Of a DNA stretch of 64,000 bases, positions 45,479 through 56,944 are shown one piece after another. The notes beneath the pieces were generated by a model. That model had not been told where the DNA came from, did no database searches, and saw only the letters and a list, made by a program, of their open reading frames with translations. This DNA comes from Peromyscus leucopus (lineage: Eukaryota; Chordata; Mammalia; Rodentia; Cricetidae): positions 78,328,647-78,392,646 of the forward strand of contig NC_051069.1 in the NCBI RefSeq assembly GCF_004664715.2, in the 5' to 3' direction. Within the stretch, counting starts at the first letter, position 1. Every line of letters begins with the position of its first letter. The translations under genes were made by a program, and so were the position numbers.

Positions 45479-46150
45479 GGTCTGTTCTAGGCTGAGTTCC
45501 TTCTAGACAGCACTTCAGGGTTTTCTCCTAATGAATGTCTCAGAAGGCACTGAGTTTCCAGTTTTTCCTCAGCAGATAACTTACTTCTCATTCTTGTTGA
45601 TCATTTCTTTCTCATTCCCTGAAGACCAGCAGCTCCACTCTGTGTCAATGGTTCCTGAAGCGCAGAGTGTCCAATGAAACTGAGGACTGAGGTCTCTGGT
45701 TTTACTAAAGCTTTTCTTTTTCATGTTCTTGCTGGCCCCAAATTTTAAAATGTCTTAGAGTGGGGAAGAGTCTGGAAAAATAAACCTCGAACGTGGCCCC
45801 AATGTCCCTCCAGTTTCCAACTCATCTACCTCACTCGAGCTAAGAAGCTGTTACCTGGGCCCACACTCATGATGCCTCAAGATGTCCCAGGCTCTGCTGG
45901 AAGCAGAGTTTTCATGCATGAGTCACTGCGGGCCCCTCCATCTGTGGCTCTCTGTGCCCTTGTGCAGCTTCTCAGTTGTATCCACTGACCTATCATTCCT
46001 TTCCTTCTACAGCCTAGGGTGACAATTCACTTTGAGTTCTGGTCACCAGATGTCATGATCATTTCTCCTCTTTTCACTCGGTTGATATTTTCTGAAAAGC
46101 CTTTTCATCTTTTTATTTTTAACATTCCTGTGTTTTAAAAGTGCATCTGT
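45479..46150. other. Intergenic, nothing recognised
   Basis: No gene or clear repeat. Confidence 0.45.
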
Positions 46151-46319
46151 GTTAGGCACTTTCTCATCACTGTGACAAAAATCCCACAGAGAATTGATTT
46201 AAAGAAAGAAAGATTTATTTGGGCCCAGAGTTTCAATCCCTGTCACTTGGTCCCGACACTGTGGGCCTTCAATAAGGCATAAGATCATGGAGGAGAGCAT
46301 CTTGCCTGAAGGCAGGGCA
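46150..46319 (-). mobile_element. Old rodent interspersed repeat, family not named
   Basis: 'tgtgacaaaaatcccacaga', 'aagaaagatttatttgggcc' and 'gatcatggaggagagcatct' resemble a common rodent repeat that also appears at 63325-63460. Name not assigned. Confidence 0.4.
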
Positions 46320-46327
46320 AAGGATCC

Positions 46328-46445
46328 TTTTGTTTTGGGTTTTTTTTGTTTGTTTGTTTGTTTTTGTTGTTGTTTTTTTTTGGTTTTTCGAGACAGGGTT
46401 TCTCTGTGTAGCTTTGTACCTTTCCTGGGACTTGCTTTGTAGGCC
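46328..46445 (-). mobile_element. 5'-truncated B1 SINE, minus strand
   Basis: T-rich tail (46328-46385), then the reverse B1 right half (gagacagggtttctctgtgt, agctttgtacctttcctggg). AAGGATCC flanks it at 46320-46327 and 46446-46453, so the truncation happened during insertion. Confidence 0.9.
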
Positions 46446-46453
46446 AAGGATCC

Positions 46454-46734
46454 ATTTTTAAGCTAGTATCTTAATTACCAGAAGTATGATTTATAAATTG
46501 AGGTGACATTTTTTAATTGAAATGCAGTTCTTCTCTTTTTGAAGGCAAACTGTATAATTAGCCAGGTTGTAATCAGAAGAGTGCATATTGATCCTGGAGA
46601 GAAGGTTGTGATTTTTTTCTTCCTCTTGTATCACACAAGACAGCCACCCCACTTGTACCTATTCCCCTTTGCTATGGAAAACAACTGCCAAGAGAGATGA
46701 CTTTTTAAATCATTTACATATTGTCTGTAAGAGC
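46454..46734. other. Intergenic, nothing recognised
   Basis: No gene or repeat that I can support. Confidence 0.4.
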
Positions 46735-46925
46735 ATGCATGCATGCTGTGTGTATGTGTATGTATGAACTGGGGAAGGGGATGAACATGCCACGGCACAC
46801 ATGTGGAGGTCAGAGAAAACTGTGGGTGTCAGTTTTCTCCCTCTACTGTGTGGGTCCCCAGGATTGGACTTGGTTCCTCAGGCTTGGCAGCAAGCACCTT
46901 TACCTATTGCACCATCCTGACAACC
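46735..46925 (-). mobile_element. B3/B4-type SINE, minus strand
   Basis: 'acatgtggaggtcagagaaa', 'gggtccccaggattggactt', 'caggcttggcagcaagcacc', 'tttacctattgcaccatcctgac' form an inverted SINE head. Confidence 0.75.
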
Positions 46926-47138
46926 CAAGAAATAGGACTTTTTAAAGATTCTGTTGAAACAAGTTCCAAAAGAAGCTGTATACTTTGGCATTCACTAGAG
47001 AGCCTAGCAGGACCTGCTTCACTGTCTTGAAATGTCAGAATAGTAGCAAACAGTTTTGACAACTCCATCCCTATATCTCCACGGCTTAGAAGTCTTACTC
47101 AACCACCAATGGCGATCTTCTTAGAGGAATTAAATACA

Positions 47139-47161
47139 AAAAAAAAAAAAAAAAAAAAAAA
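47139..47161. repeat. A-run
   Basis: A homopolymer of about 23 A bases between unique-looking sequence on both sides. No element body upstream was recognised. Confidence 0.85.
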
Positions 47162-47557
47162 GGCCATAGGTTGGTTGTGGGCTCCTTGTTAATCCCAAAC
47201 AAGCAGTCATTTTCTGTTTTATTTTGAAGTGCTTGTTTGTATTGAGATAAAATGAACCATCCTTCAAAGGACTACAGCCCATGACCACTGCAACCCCAGT
47301 GAAGAGCAAAGAAAAGCTAGTGTACTGCCAATCCCAGTCAGAAACCACAGGAAGTGGGAGGAGCCAGCAAAAGTACCTTATCTGTAGCATCCAGAATCTT
47401 CAACTGCTGATTATGGAATAAAATAAAACCTTTAGCATATATTAATTTGATTCCTGGCGAAATGCTCTTTATTTTACCCCGTTTAGAAAATATTTTAACA
47501 AAATAAAGTCTCTGCAGAAGCTCCACTTGTTTTTCAAACCTACAGTATGTAGCACAC

Positions 47558-47929
47558 TGCTGTGGATGATTGATTGATAAATAAAGTGCTGATTGGCCAG
47601 GGGGCAGGCAGGAAGTATAGGTGGGACAAGGAGAGAGGAAAATTCTGGGAAGTGGAAGGCTGAAGCAGAGAGACGCTGCCAGCCACCACCATGAGAAGCA
47701 TGATGTAAGATACTTGTAAGCCATGAGCCATGTGGCAAATTATAGACTTATAGAAATGGGTTAATTTAAGATATAAGAACAGTTAGCAAGAAGCCTGCCA
47801 CAGCCATACAGTTTATAAGTAATATAAGTCTCTGTGTGTTTGCTAGGGTCCGAGCAGCTGCAGGACTGGTGGGTGAGAGAGATTTGTCCTAACTGTGGGC
47901 CAGGCAGAACTAGGAAAACTTCAGCTACA
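47558..47929 (+). mobile_element. Solo LTR (372 bp) with perfect 6-bp duplication
   Basis: Starts TGCTGTGGATGATTG and ends TCAGCTACA, so TG...CA termini. GCACAC flanks it at 47552-47557 and 47930-47935. Contains AATAAAG (47580), 'ctgattggccagggggc', 'gaaaattctgggaagtgga' and 'agatttgtcct'. Same family as 31210-31591 and 24712-25140. A solo LTR. Confidence 0.93.
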
Positions 47930-47935
47930 GCACAC

Positions 47936-50129
47936 CATATTTCATTAGATCTCTTTCCCATCCCTTCTTCACTCCCTCTTTCAATTTCCCCCTTCTTCCC
48001 CCTCCTCTGAGCTTCAACACAAGTTCCTGAAAGTGCCCACCTTATACCTTCTATGTACCCAGCCCTCGGTTTTTAAACCCTTCTTTCCCTTAAGAATACT
48101 AACCCTCAAGGGATGTCAGAAGTCGTCTTTCTCTTCCACAGGGATTCAGTCTCCTGGGTAAGCTGGTAACAGATGTGCCTTTCAGCTCTTCCTGTTGGTA
48201 GCATCCAGGCTTAAATAGATCTTGCTGAGAGTGAATTCTGCTCAACAATGATGCGTATGGCCCAACTCCTTGTCCAGTCAGAACACATTCTCATGTCCAC
48301 CTCATGAATAAGGGCAGTTCAGAGCAAGCAGCTCATCACCTTGTTCATGATGACACAATGACGCATGGTAGACTCTAGTTTCAAATTCCGAAGGGCCAAA
48401 AAACCAGTATTTCCTATTCAAATGCATTGAACGCCTCTTCCTATATGTGAATCGGAATCTCCCCCAGGGAGCACAGGCTTGAAGCAAGGGAGTGCCTTCT
48501 TTTTCTTGAATACCCAAAGAAGGCTGGAGAAACCATAAGGTCTCCCACACTTTAAAATTTGTATCTAAAACTCTTTATAATGAACAAGGCTCTGAAAGAT
48601 AGTTTGAGCATTAACTTGGTAAAGGTTTTGACTATTGGGATGCATCAAAAGGCATCAAAGTGACTTGAGATCTGTAATCCAGTACATGCTCAGATTTTCC
48701 ATTTCTCTTTCCTCCCTAAATTCTCATTCATCTCTCCTACTACACACCACACCTATTCTATGTTTGAAATTTTTATTTGCAGTATCCTAATAGATTTCTC
48801 TATTGAAAGGTCTTTCATTTTAAATTTTGCTTCATGAGCTGAAGAACTATAAAACTTGACAGGTTAAAAATTAAGTCTTTGGGCCTGGGTAATTATTAAG
48901 CTTGTTACTAGTATATAGTTGCTCAAAAAATATTTGGCAAAGAATAAACAAACTGTAAGTTTCATTGCAAACATTCTCTCCAAAGCTGAATGAATAAGGC
49001 AGTGTCTCCCTTAGTCTGTGCTCCTGACAGTTAAATAAGGTTATATGCAGAAGACATTGGCAATTCTATTCCTTTTTGTTTTTTCTAAAAGTTAGAGAAC
49101 ATAATCTCTCTCTCTCTCTCTCTGAAGAATGACAAGAGAAGTTGTATTACAGTGTACTGCTGGTCTTGACTTATTAGACTCTTCAGTGACTGAAGAACAG
49201 TATGTTCAAGTTGGTGGTTCCCACAGAAACTGGACTGGCAAAGGGCATGCAGTTAGGGAACATCTAAGAAGTACAGGTCAAAGCTAGATGTGATGGTACA
49301 CACCAGCTAAAACAGCCCTCAGGAGGATTGACAGTTAGAGGCCCTACCTGGGCTACATAGCAAGAACTGTCACAAAACAAACAAAATCAAAAAGTAGCAG
49401 CCCAGGTGTGCTCTGTCAATCTGGAGAGAGACAGCCCAGATGTGAGAGGTGTGCTCTGCCAATCTGGGTAGAGACAGCCCACATGTGCTGTAAACCTAGG
49501 CAGCAGATACATGAAAGTTTATCATTTCTCACTCTGCCCTACAGTTCACAAACCAATCTCTTAAATATACACAGTACTTATTTCAAAATAAGAGACAAAA
49601 TACCATCAAAAACACACAGAGAACAAATTTATCTTTCATCCAAGCTAAGTAATAAGGTTTCTAAGGTGTCTTCTCAAAGGATTGCTTTGCCCTTTCCCAC
49701 AGTTGTCAGCTTGGATTCTCAGATTCCTTGCTAGCTTCCTTTTAGATGGATACCCTATCTTCCTTCCAGATCCATCATATTCCATAAATATGCATTAATA
49801 TCTTCCTAAAGGCAAGGGCATTGGGGCAAGTGTGATGGTGCCACCCTAAATTAAAAGACTACATCTGATTAACCAGAAATGAGGGAGCAGATCATGCAGA
49901 CAGGGCATGGCTGTTGTCACAGAGGAACGAGTTTGTATATAGTCTTTACACAGCCTGCTGAGTGAGAGGAATGGGAAGAGGTCTTCCTGTTTCCATTCCC
50001 TTGGGAGGGGCATGGCTCACTGGCTCTTCTCCACATCTCTACCCCATACTGTTCTCTATCACACTGTTTACGCCCTCGCTCCCCATTAAGCTAGAAGTAC
50101 CCTTAAGGCAACAAAATAGAGGCACACCC
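47936..50129. other. 3' flank of TMED3, mostly unique
   Basis: About 2.2 kb with no exon I can support. The piece 49109-49122 is (TC)n, and 49283-49395 a diverged B1-type SINE. Small frames on either strand have no motif. Confidence 0.45.
49283..49395 (+). mobile_element. Old B1/PB1-type SINE
   Basis: 'agctagatgtgatggtacac', 'ctcaggaggattgacagtta', 'gaggccctacctgggctaca' and a tail with AAAC units. Strongly diverged. Confidence 0.6.
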
Positions 50130-50134
50130 TTCCA

Positions 50135-50698
50135 GAGTGCTCAAACTTGGTTTTTATTAGCACAGTTCTGCCTCCAAGAGATAGAGATCACCAAGGGCAC
50201 TCACTCTCCATTTGGGTCCTGGTTGTACGGTTGACCCTACTGCTTCCAGGCTAGACCTGATATCCTTAGGTACAGAGAGGCTCATGGGAAGAAAGGCAAA
50301 AACCGAGAGTTCCTTTCTCCTCCAGATGGATGAGGATACAACAACCCAATGACCCATGTACCATAGAGCAGTGGCAGAACCCTAAGCCACCCTGGAGGCG
50401 CAGGTCCTTGGAGTTCTCCCACAGACTGGATGCTGGATCCCTGCCGCCCCCAACAGTGGTCAATCCCTAGGCTGACCCGTAAACCTTTTGGTCAATGTTA
50501 CACACACAACAGAATTAGATGCTTCGGATTACTGGCTCTGTGACCTCCAGTTGCTGGAATGCAAGGATCGGATATGTGCACAGACAACAAGGTGTGGCCT
50601 TTGTTCTCCCTGTAGCTCTCCTGCACCGTGTCACACCTCCGTCCCTGCAGGAACTGGAGACCCTAGGGTGCAAGGGGCTGTGGAGTGGTCCAGCGTGG
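50135..50698 (-). other. TMED3: TMED3 3' UTR with poly(A) signal
   Basis: Minus-strand sequence after the stop codon at 50701-50699. The AATAAA signal is at 50158-50153, 15-25 bases before a plausible cleavage point near 50135, giving a 3' UTR of about 560 nt. The exact end is inferred from the signal only. Confidence 0.6.
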
Positions 50699-50935
50699 CT
50701 AGGAGTGGACCGCTCTGTTCATGGGCCGTTTTTCTGTGAAGAAGCTTTTCAGCAGTAGCACCTGGCTGAAGCTGACCACAAACAGGGCAATAGTCTCTCC
50801 AACAGACCAGTAAGACACTCGACTATTAAGGTCTTCAGCTCTGGCTCGGTCCTGGGCCTCTCGCAGACGATAATGTGTCTGGGAGTCGATCACAGTCTTC
50901 AGAGCCTCATGAATAGTTACACAGGCAGATTCCAT
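50699..50935 (-). CDS. TMED3: TMED3 coding exon 3
   Basis: Encodes residues 143-220 ([20 protein letters not shown] ... RAVHS). The acceptor ends CCTAG at 50936-50940 and the stop is at 50701-50699. Contains the membrane anchor and cytosolic tail. In isolation it starts with ATG, but that Met is internal to the protein. Confidence 0.96.
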   Translation of the reverse strand: MESACVTIHEALKTVIDSQTHYRLREAQDRARAEDLNSRVSYWSVGETIALFVVSFSQVLLLKSFFTEKRPMNRAVHS

Positions 50936-53900
50936 CTAGGCAGGAAGAGAAAAATTGGTCAGTTGTCAACCCTAAGTCAGGCAGGGTAGGAGCTAGCAGG
51001 CAAGGTTCGTAACAGCATCCTAGGCATCATCTACTGATGCCTCTCAGGGGTCTGTGTTAAACACTTTATGTGGTTTCATAAACCTACAGAAAAGCCTAGT
51101 GGGAGCTCAGAGGGTGTAACTTGTCCAATCACACGTTTAGTAAGTGACAGAATTAGCATCTGACTGGACTGTCCGTGTTTCAAGCCCTATCCTGTTTCTC
51201 TTATTTAATTTCACAATCCCCTGACAAGCATGGTCACCACCCTCAGTGAAAGACAGCTAAATTGTAGCTTACTTATCCTTATTGATGGGGAAACTGAGGC
51301 TCAAAGAGGCTACATGAACTGCCTGAGGTACACAAGCTAATTAACAGCAGTGTGAACTAGTCACAATTATGACGAGCTTTGAATTAACTGCTTATTATAC
51401 TGTATAATGGATGCCTTATAGTTTTATGTATAATCATAAACACGTGTGAACACATAACCATACAAATACACACATATGATCACATGTAACATATACCACT
51501 TCACCATTTCTTATGCCTGCTAAAATAGTCTATGTCATAGGCAGATCTCTGAAAATGTCTGGCACACCACCACCAGTCCTTGCTCCCTCCCCACCCAGGA
51601 ATGTATGGCGAGGGGAGTCACCACGCCTGTGGTTACAGTTACTAGGCACAGCTAAATTTAAGAAAGGGAGGGAAATGACCCTGTGGCCTGATCTACTCAC
51701 ACAAACCCTTTCAGCAGATACTCTCTCTAGCCGAAAGAAGACAAACCCTACAAAAATCAGCAAAATGTCTCAAGGGGCTGACAGCATGATGGCTGGCAAT
51801 GAAACAGGGTCCCTAGCCATCTGACCATACAGAACTGAATCCGGCCAACAGTCTGGCTAACAAGAAGCAGACGATGCTTCCTCTTCTGGGTAAGAACACC
51901 ATCTGGTCAACAACTCCATCTCAGCTCTGTGAGACTATGAGGAGAGGACCACCGAGCCTGCCCAGACTCTCAGCACCCAGAGCTGTGAGGGAGAGATGGG
52001 TGCAGCATTGAGCTACCATGTCTGTTCAAGGGACCACTAATGTGTCAGGCCTGCTGAAGAGCACGAGTCCCTACTCCAGCAGCTGTGACGACCTGCACAA
52101 GATTGGGCCTGTCAATGTTCTGTCACGGGGGGAGTCACAAGGTCCAACCTCTTACTGAGGATCTATAGGCAGTTAACTGTTGCTGGGAGAGGAACAGCCA
52201 CTACATTCCAACAAATAACCTTTTCCCCAAGCTCTGGATGATGAGTAAAAGTAATCAACTAAATCCACTGACTCATGAAAATTAATAATAATGGGACTGG
52301 ACAGATGGCTCGTGGATAGGCCTATGGTTAAGAGCACAGACTTCTCTTTCAGAGGACCACGGTTTGATTCTCAGCACCTACATGGCAGTTCACAACTGTA
52401 ACTCCAGCCCCAGGGGATGAGATGCCCTCTACTGACCCTCTTAGGTATACTGCATGCACATGGTGTACAGCTATACTTACAGGCAAAAACACTCATAACA
52501 CATAAAATAATAAATCTTTAAAAATAGAAATATAAAATAGAATCGATTAATGCTAATGGAGGTAGTGGGGGAAGGTCTAAGTGAATGAAGTCCTGAGTGG
52601 ATGTGAGCTGTTGACCTGGGCATGGCCAAGGACTCCAGTGTCTTAGACCCCTGGGAAAATGGTGAAGCCTTCCTTTGTGGTCCTAGTGCAAATGTTGATA
52701 GTCTCTGCAGAAAATGCCCACTTTAGCTTTCTCCCCCAGATCTTTACAGCCTGAAGATTCACCTCACAGAGAGTTCCTACCAAGATTAACTAAACCTGCC
52801 TCCTTGTTCAACTGTATATAACAACCCTGCCTCCTTGTTTATCTATATGTAATAACCCTACCTCCTTGTACAGCTGTATGCAACAATTCCACTTTCCTGT
52901 TCAACTGGATCCACTAACTGGGAATTCCTCTGACCCTTGGTCCTAGCCTAACACTTCAGCACAGGTCCATCACCTCTCCATACTGCTACATCGGAGACCA
53001 AGACTCCAGCATATGAACCTCTGGGGGCCAAAATTATATCCAAACCACAGCACACAATGAGGACACATGGCCTAAGCCCTCCCTAAAGCATTATGTCACC
53101 AACAGTGACACCCACAGGAGAGCACTATCCTAACCTTATAAAAGCATGCTGTCTCCCCATCCACTGGATCTCCCCCCATCAGGGCTAGTCTACCAGAAAG
53201 CTCTTCAGCTTGTTACCACAAAATTTCAGTTAGCTGATACCCTACCTTGCTTCAGGGGATGTGGCTGAAAGGGGAACCATATGATATCGAGTGAAAACAG
53301 GCTGGTGAAAGAAGAATTTCACAAACTCCACTGCCCTCTCTTCCTTGCGATAGGATCAGTCACACTGGAACCCAAGCTCCAGGAAAGGCTTTCTCTGCAG
53401 CCCTATCTCAATAACCTTTTCTCTCTCGTTTTCTCCCATCGGTGCACAAGGGAGCCCTTAAACTCAGGCTTACGGAATCTTCCAGTTTCATCAGTGACCA
53501 AGAGAACAACCCCTACCTTCGGCTGGATCTTTTAACTTTTATTTAAACAGCTAAACGTGCATAGTGGCTGCTGTACTGGGCAATGCATCTCTGTCCTCCA
53601 ACTGTCTGGAGTTGGTGAAAGACCGGGCGTGAGGCAAAAAGAAACAGAACATATGGTCTCCTCAGAGGGCAAACAGGGAAATGCTGGCCTCCTTGGAGAC
53701 TTGAGACATTCTGGCTTTGGTCCTAGAATAAGTGTCGCCATAGATAGTTATTCCTGTCTTACAGGTTCCCCAGGCCATGGTGATCAGTCATAAGACAAAT
53801 ATTTGGTGAGCGCCTTTGGGTGCAATGCCTCCTACACTGAAGTATTGAGACTAAGAAGGCAAACAGATCCCAGAGTCCTCACCCTCAGGAAGCCCAGCCT

Positions 53901-56900
53901 GTGTGGGGGAGCAAGGTGTAGCTTAAACAGAAGGAGGGAGAACTCAGGAGGGAGGCTGGGGCCAATAATCTTGAGAGCCATGGGGGTCAATGGAAACTAC
54001 CCATCCTCCAAAAACATCATGATTTCTCTTCTCCAGAGGTGATTTGCTGTTCAGAGACTGTACTTGGTAGCCATCCTCTCATCCTGACTTGCTACACACG
54101 TGCTCACCAAAGAGGCATGACTGGAAGTTATGTGTGTGACTAGAGGAGGGGGCTTTGAAGGGATAGCTGGGCCATTCTCACTTCTCCTTCGTTTGCTATT
54201 CAAAGGCAGTGGACTCTGAAGCCTAGGGGAAGGGCGCAGTGTGGTAAGAAAGGGCCTTGGGGCTTGGGACATAGCTCTGTAGTAGAGCATGTGCTTAGCA
54301 GGCACAAGGCCTGAGTTCAGCGAAAAAAGTAAATAAATAAAAGGTAAGGAAGAGGAAGAGAGGGAGAGATGAAGAGGGAGAAGGGAGGGGGGAAAGAAAA
54401 ATGGGGAAATGAAGAAGAAATGAGAATAAAAACAAAAGAGCCTGGATTCCCAAGTTACCCACCAGCCTTTGCCAGGCCACTCTGAGAACAGACTCCCAGT
54501 GTGCGAGGCACTGACATACAGGTTTGTTATGGCAGCTTGTGTTACCCTCACCAACACACTCCTGATGCATGGCTTTGGTCCTCACAATCTGAGCATATCA
54601 CACAGCAAAGAGGTACATGGTGCAATTTTGAAAGAGGTGCTGTGCCAGAGAAAGACATCTGGAAGGGTGAAGAGGAGAAGCATCCGCTAGGGGAGGGCTC
54701 TGGCTAAAAACAGGGGACCAGAGGGGAACAGTCTTTTAAAGCTAGGTGGTGATTCTTGCTCGTGACCTAAAACAAGGACAGAAAAGCAGGAACATGCTGA
54801 GAGCAGGAGGGTCCCATGAGTCCTGTCCCTGTCACGTCCACTTACCTGGGTGAGAGCTGTGACCCTATTCCCCATGTCTGGGAGAATGGGGGGCTCATCA
54901 CCCACTTGAAAGTCAAAGTAGACAGTCTTGTGAGAGAAGGTGGAAAATTCATTACTGAAGCAGAACTGATAAACGCCCTTGACCTCCGTCCTGTACGTGA
55001 AGCTGTCATACTGCTTCTTGGTCTCCCTGTAGATGATGTTTCCCACGGGGTCCTCCACATAGCAGTCCACATCATAGTGGCCTCCAGTGATAACCTGACA
55101 ACCACAAAAAGGATGTGTTACTGGGGGCAACCAAGACTTTGAAATGCTGACCCTAATAGTGACCACTGTAAAGCATTTTATAATTTAACCTTTAGTACTT
55201 TCCAACACAAATGCCATGACACGTCCCATGTTGCTGAGCTTGAGCAGTTAAATGAGGGGCAGTGGCCATGATACTCAGTATTTTTTCTTGTTACTTGGAC
55301 AAAACACTCAACCGAAGCAATGAAAGGAAGGGAAGGGAAGGGAAGGGAGGGGAGGGGAGGGGAGGGGAGGGGAGGGGAGGGAGGGGAGGGGAGGGAAGGG
55401 AGGGAAGGGAAGGGAAGGGAAGGAAGGAAGGAAGGAAGAAGAAGAGGAAAGAGGGAGGGAGGGAGGAGGGAGGGAGGAAGGAAGGAAGGAAGGAAGGAAG
55501 GAAGGAAGGAAGGAAGGAAGGAAGGAAGGGTTCATTTTAGCTGCAAATCAGTTTGGGGCACAGTTAGTTCATCATGGAGGGGAAGTCATGGCGTCAGGAG
55601 CCTGAGGCAGCTGGTCACATGGCATCCAGAGTCAGGAAGCAGAGAGAGATGAATGCTAGTGTTCAACTGGCTTTCTCCTTCTTATTCGGCCTGGGGCTCC
55701 AGCCCAAGGAATGATGGCGCCCAAACTTAGAAAGGTTCTTCACACTTCAAGCTAATGGAGAAACTCCCTCACAGACACGCCCAGAGGCTTATCTCCTTGG
55801 TGATTATAGACACTCCACCCACCCACCCGTTGGTGGGGAATGCCTACCCTGATGGCTTCTGGAGCCTCACTAGCCACATCATTAAGAACACTGTTCTTGT
55901 TCTTAAACTGCCTATGCTAGGCGGAGACAGGCACATACACACACTTTGCATGTTGTCCACAGATGTGAGAGTGGTCTCACCATTGACTCCATCATACACG
56001 AGGGAGGTTGTCTTCAAACAGAAGCATCCTTCAGAGCTTCCACCACAGAAGGACTGCTGGATATGCATCATTGGGGCTGCCTGTGTCACCTCGTTTTTAG
56101 AAGTCTTGCCCCAACATAGTCACTCATCCCTCCGATACTGCCCCTAGACCTGCTCCCTAACCCTAGGGAGCAGACCCTTTACCAAAGCAACTGTTAGCTA
56201 TTAGATATGTCCCTGCAGGACCTGACTTTGCTGAGCCATATGGTAAAAAGCAAGCCGAGTAACCACATGGGGGGTTGGGGAGGGGGGTTCTCCTTGTGAA
56301 CACTGCCAAGGCTCAAAAATCTATGCTGAACCCTCCTTCCCAAAAACTCCTTTATCACTGCCACCAGCTCACCCCAACCACAACTGGAAAAGATGGGGAT
56401 GGATTCAGCACCTACAAGAAATGCAGCCCAAGAGACAGTTGAGAAAGACTGCCAGCCTGTGTCAGCTAATCAGAACTGGGGTTCGCTGAGTTGAAGGTAC
56501 CTGGGGAGGTCATTCTGGTCCATTCTGCAGGACACGGGTTGGCCACGGACCTCCCCATCCTCGGCGCGCACCTGTAGCCTGCCTAACTCCCCAACCACCC
56601 TAGCCCGCTTCGGGTGGGCTCTCTGGATGATACAAACGTTTCTTTTCAGGGGCATGTCAACCGGTCTAGGGTTATCCCCGACCCCCGCAGCAGCCTCTGG
56701 TGGCTAATCTTAGCCTCTCCGGATGGCGGCGCGCTAGTGCCCCGGTGAGACGCGGCTAGGGCCGCACCTGGTAATCCAGAGAGAACTTCACGCCCTGCTC
56801 CACCTCTTCGTGGAAACACTGCTTGGCGTTGTCCGGCAGCTCGAAGGTGAGCTCAGCGCCCCGCAGTCGCTCGGCCCGGAGCAGGAGCAGAAACAGCAGC

Positions 56901-56944
56901 AGCAGCATCTGGAAGGATGAAGCGCGAGGGGCCTCGCTGCCCAT
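50699..56944 (-). CDS. TMED3: TMED3 gene, p24 gamma-4 cargo receptor (three coding exons)
   Basis: Type I membrane protein of the p24/TMED family. It cycles between ER, intermediate compartment and cis-Golgi in COPI/COPII vesicles and, with other p24 proteins, helps package secretory cargo (family knowledge). The spliced product is 220 residues, close to the human length. Layout by residue: signal peptide about 1-29 (leucine-rich core [11 protein letters not shown]), GOLD domain about 30-130 opening [18 protein letters not shown] with Cys43 and Cys104 for the conserved disulfide, a coiled-coil/helical stalk about 143-180, a transmembrane helix about 185-204, and a short cytosolic tail [16 protein letters not shown] with the FF motif (207-208) and basic residues used by coat proteins. 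Exon joins fall between codons (phase 0) at residues 59/60 and 142/143. All splice sites are GT-AG (GTGCGG and GTAAG donors; CAG and TAG acceptors). No stop or frameshift, so I call it functional. Assignment to TMED3 rather than TMED7 rests on the tail and stalk sequence as I know them. Confidence 0.95.
51040..51370 (+). mobile_element. MIR SINE fragments in TMED3 intron 2
   Basis: Two adjacent MIR pieces: about 51040-51200 ('cacgtttagtaagtgacag') and 51275-51350 ('gatggggaaactgaggctca', 'aagaggctacatgaactg'). Ancient. Confidence 0.65.
51510..51990 (+). mobile_element. Possible MLT1-type LTR in TMED3 intron 2
   Basis: 'gcaatgaaacagggtcccta', 'catacagaactgaatccggccaacagtct' and 'ctgtgagactatgagg' resemble the 3' half of MLT1 (ERVL-MaLR) LTRs. 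No ends fixed. Tentative; open frames here are chance readings. Confidence 0.4.
51991..52293. other. TMED3 intron 2, nothing recognised
   Basis: Intronic sequence with no element I can support. Confidence 0.5.
52294..52530 (+). mobile_element. B2-type SINE in TMED3 intron 2
   Basis: 'gggactggacagatggctcg', 'ggttaagagcacagacttct', 'cagaggaccacggtttgatt', 'ctacatggcagttcacaact', then an A-rich tail with AATAAATCTTT. Antisense to the gene. Confidence 0.85.
52531..54253. other. TMED3 intron 2, right part, mostly unique
   Basis: No exon, RNA gene or clear repeat. Three related 'ctccttg..ca(a/t)ctgta' lines at 52800-52890 look like a small local duplication. Frames such as 53281-53535 have no motif. 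Confidence 0.5.
54254..54320 (+). mobile_element. ID-type SINE in TMED3 intron 2
   Basis: 'gccttggggcttgggacata', 'gctctgtagtagagcatgtg', 'cttagcaggcacaaggcctg', 'agttcagcg' match the ID head; an A/G-rich tail follows to about 54440. Confidence 0.75.
54846..55094 (-). CDS. TMED3: TMED3 coding exon 2
   Basis: 83 codons, residues 60-142 ([16 protein letters not shown] ... GNRVTALTQ), the bulk of the GOLD domain. Acceptor CAG at 55097-55095, donor GTAAG at 54845-54841. Length divisible by three and phase 0 at both ends. Confidence 0.96.
55321..55529. repeat. 209-bp polypurine tract in TMED3 intron 1
   Basis: Pure purine on the plus strand: GGGAA, then GGGGA, then GGGAG and a run of GGAA units. 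On the sense (minus) strand of TMED3 it is polypyrimidine. It lies 227 bases upstream, in gene sense, of exon 2's acceptor, and such a tract can bind PTB-like factors or form H-DNA; both are inference. Confidence 0.96.
55530..55810 (+). mobile_element. Old rodent interspersed repeat in TMED3 intron 1
   Basis: 'catcatggaggggaagtcat', 'ggcgtcaggagcctgaggca', 'gctggtcacatggcatccag' and 'cagacacgcccagaggctta' recur in rodent genomes. Family name not assigned. The polypurine tract at 55321-55529 sits at its end. Confidence 0.5.
55811..56767. other. TMED3 intron 1, left part, CpG-rich near exon 1
   Basis: No exon or RNA gene seen. The last ~200 bases before exon 1 (56560-56760) rise in CpG content and form part of the island. 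Confidence 0.55.
56768..56944 (-). CDS. TMED3: TMED3 coding exon 1
   Basis: 59 codons, residues 1-59 ([17 protein letters not shown] ... KFSLDYQ). Start chosen at 56944 because it gives a signal peptide of the expected length and matches the N-terminal pattern MGS. The frame stays open upstream for another 148 codons (to 57388), but that part does not look like p24 sequence. Donor GTGCGG at 56767-56762. Confidence 0.93.

Noticed and set aside
54687..55166. Exon 2 region as a single 159-codon gene
   Set aside because: Only 55094-54846 is coding; the frame reads past the GTAAG donor and into the intron on both sides.
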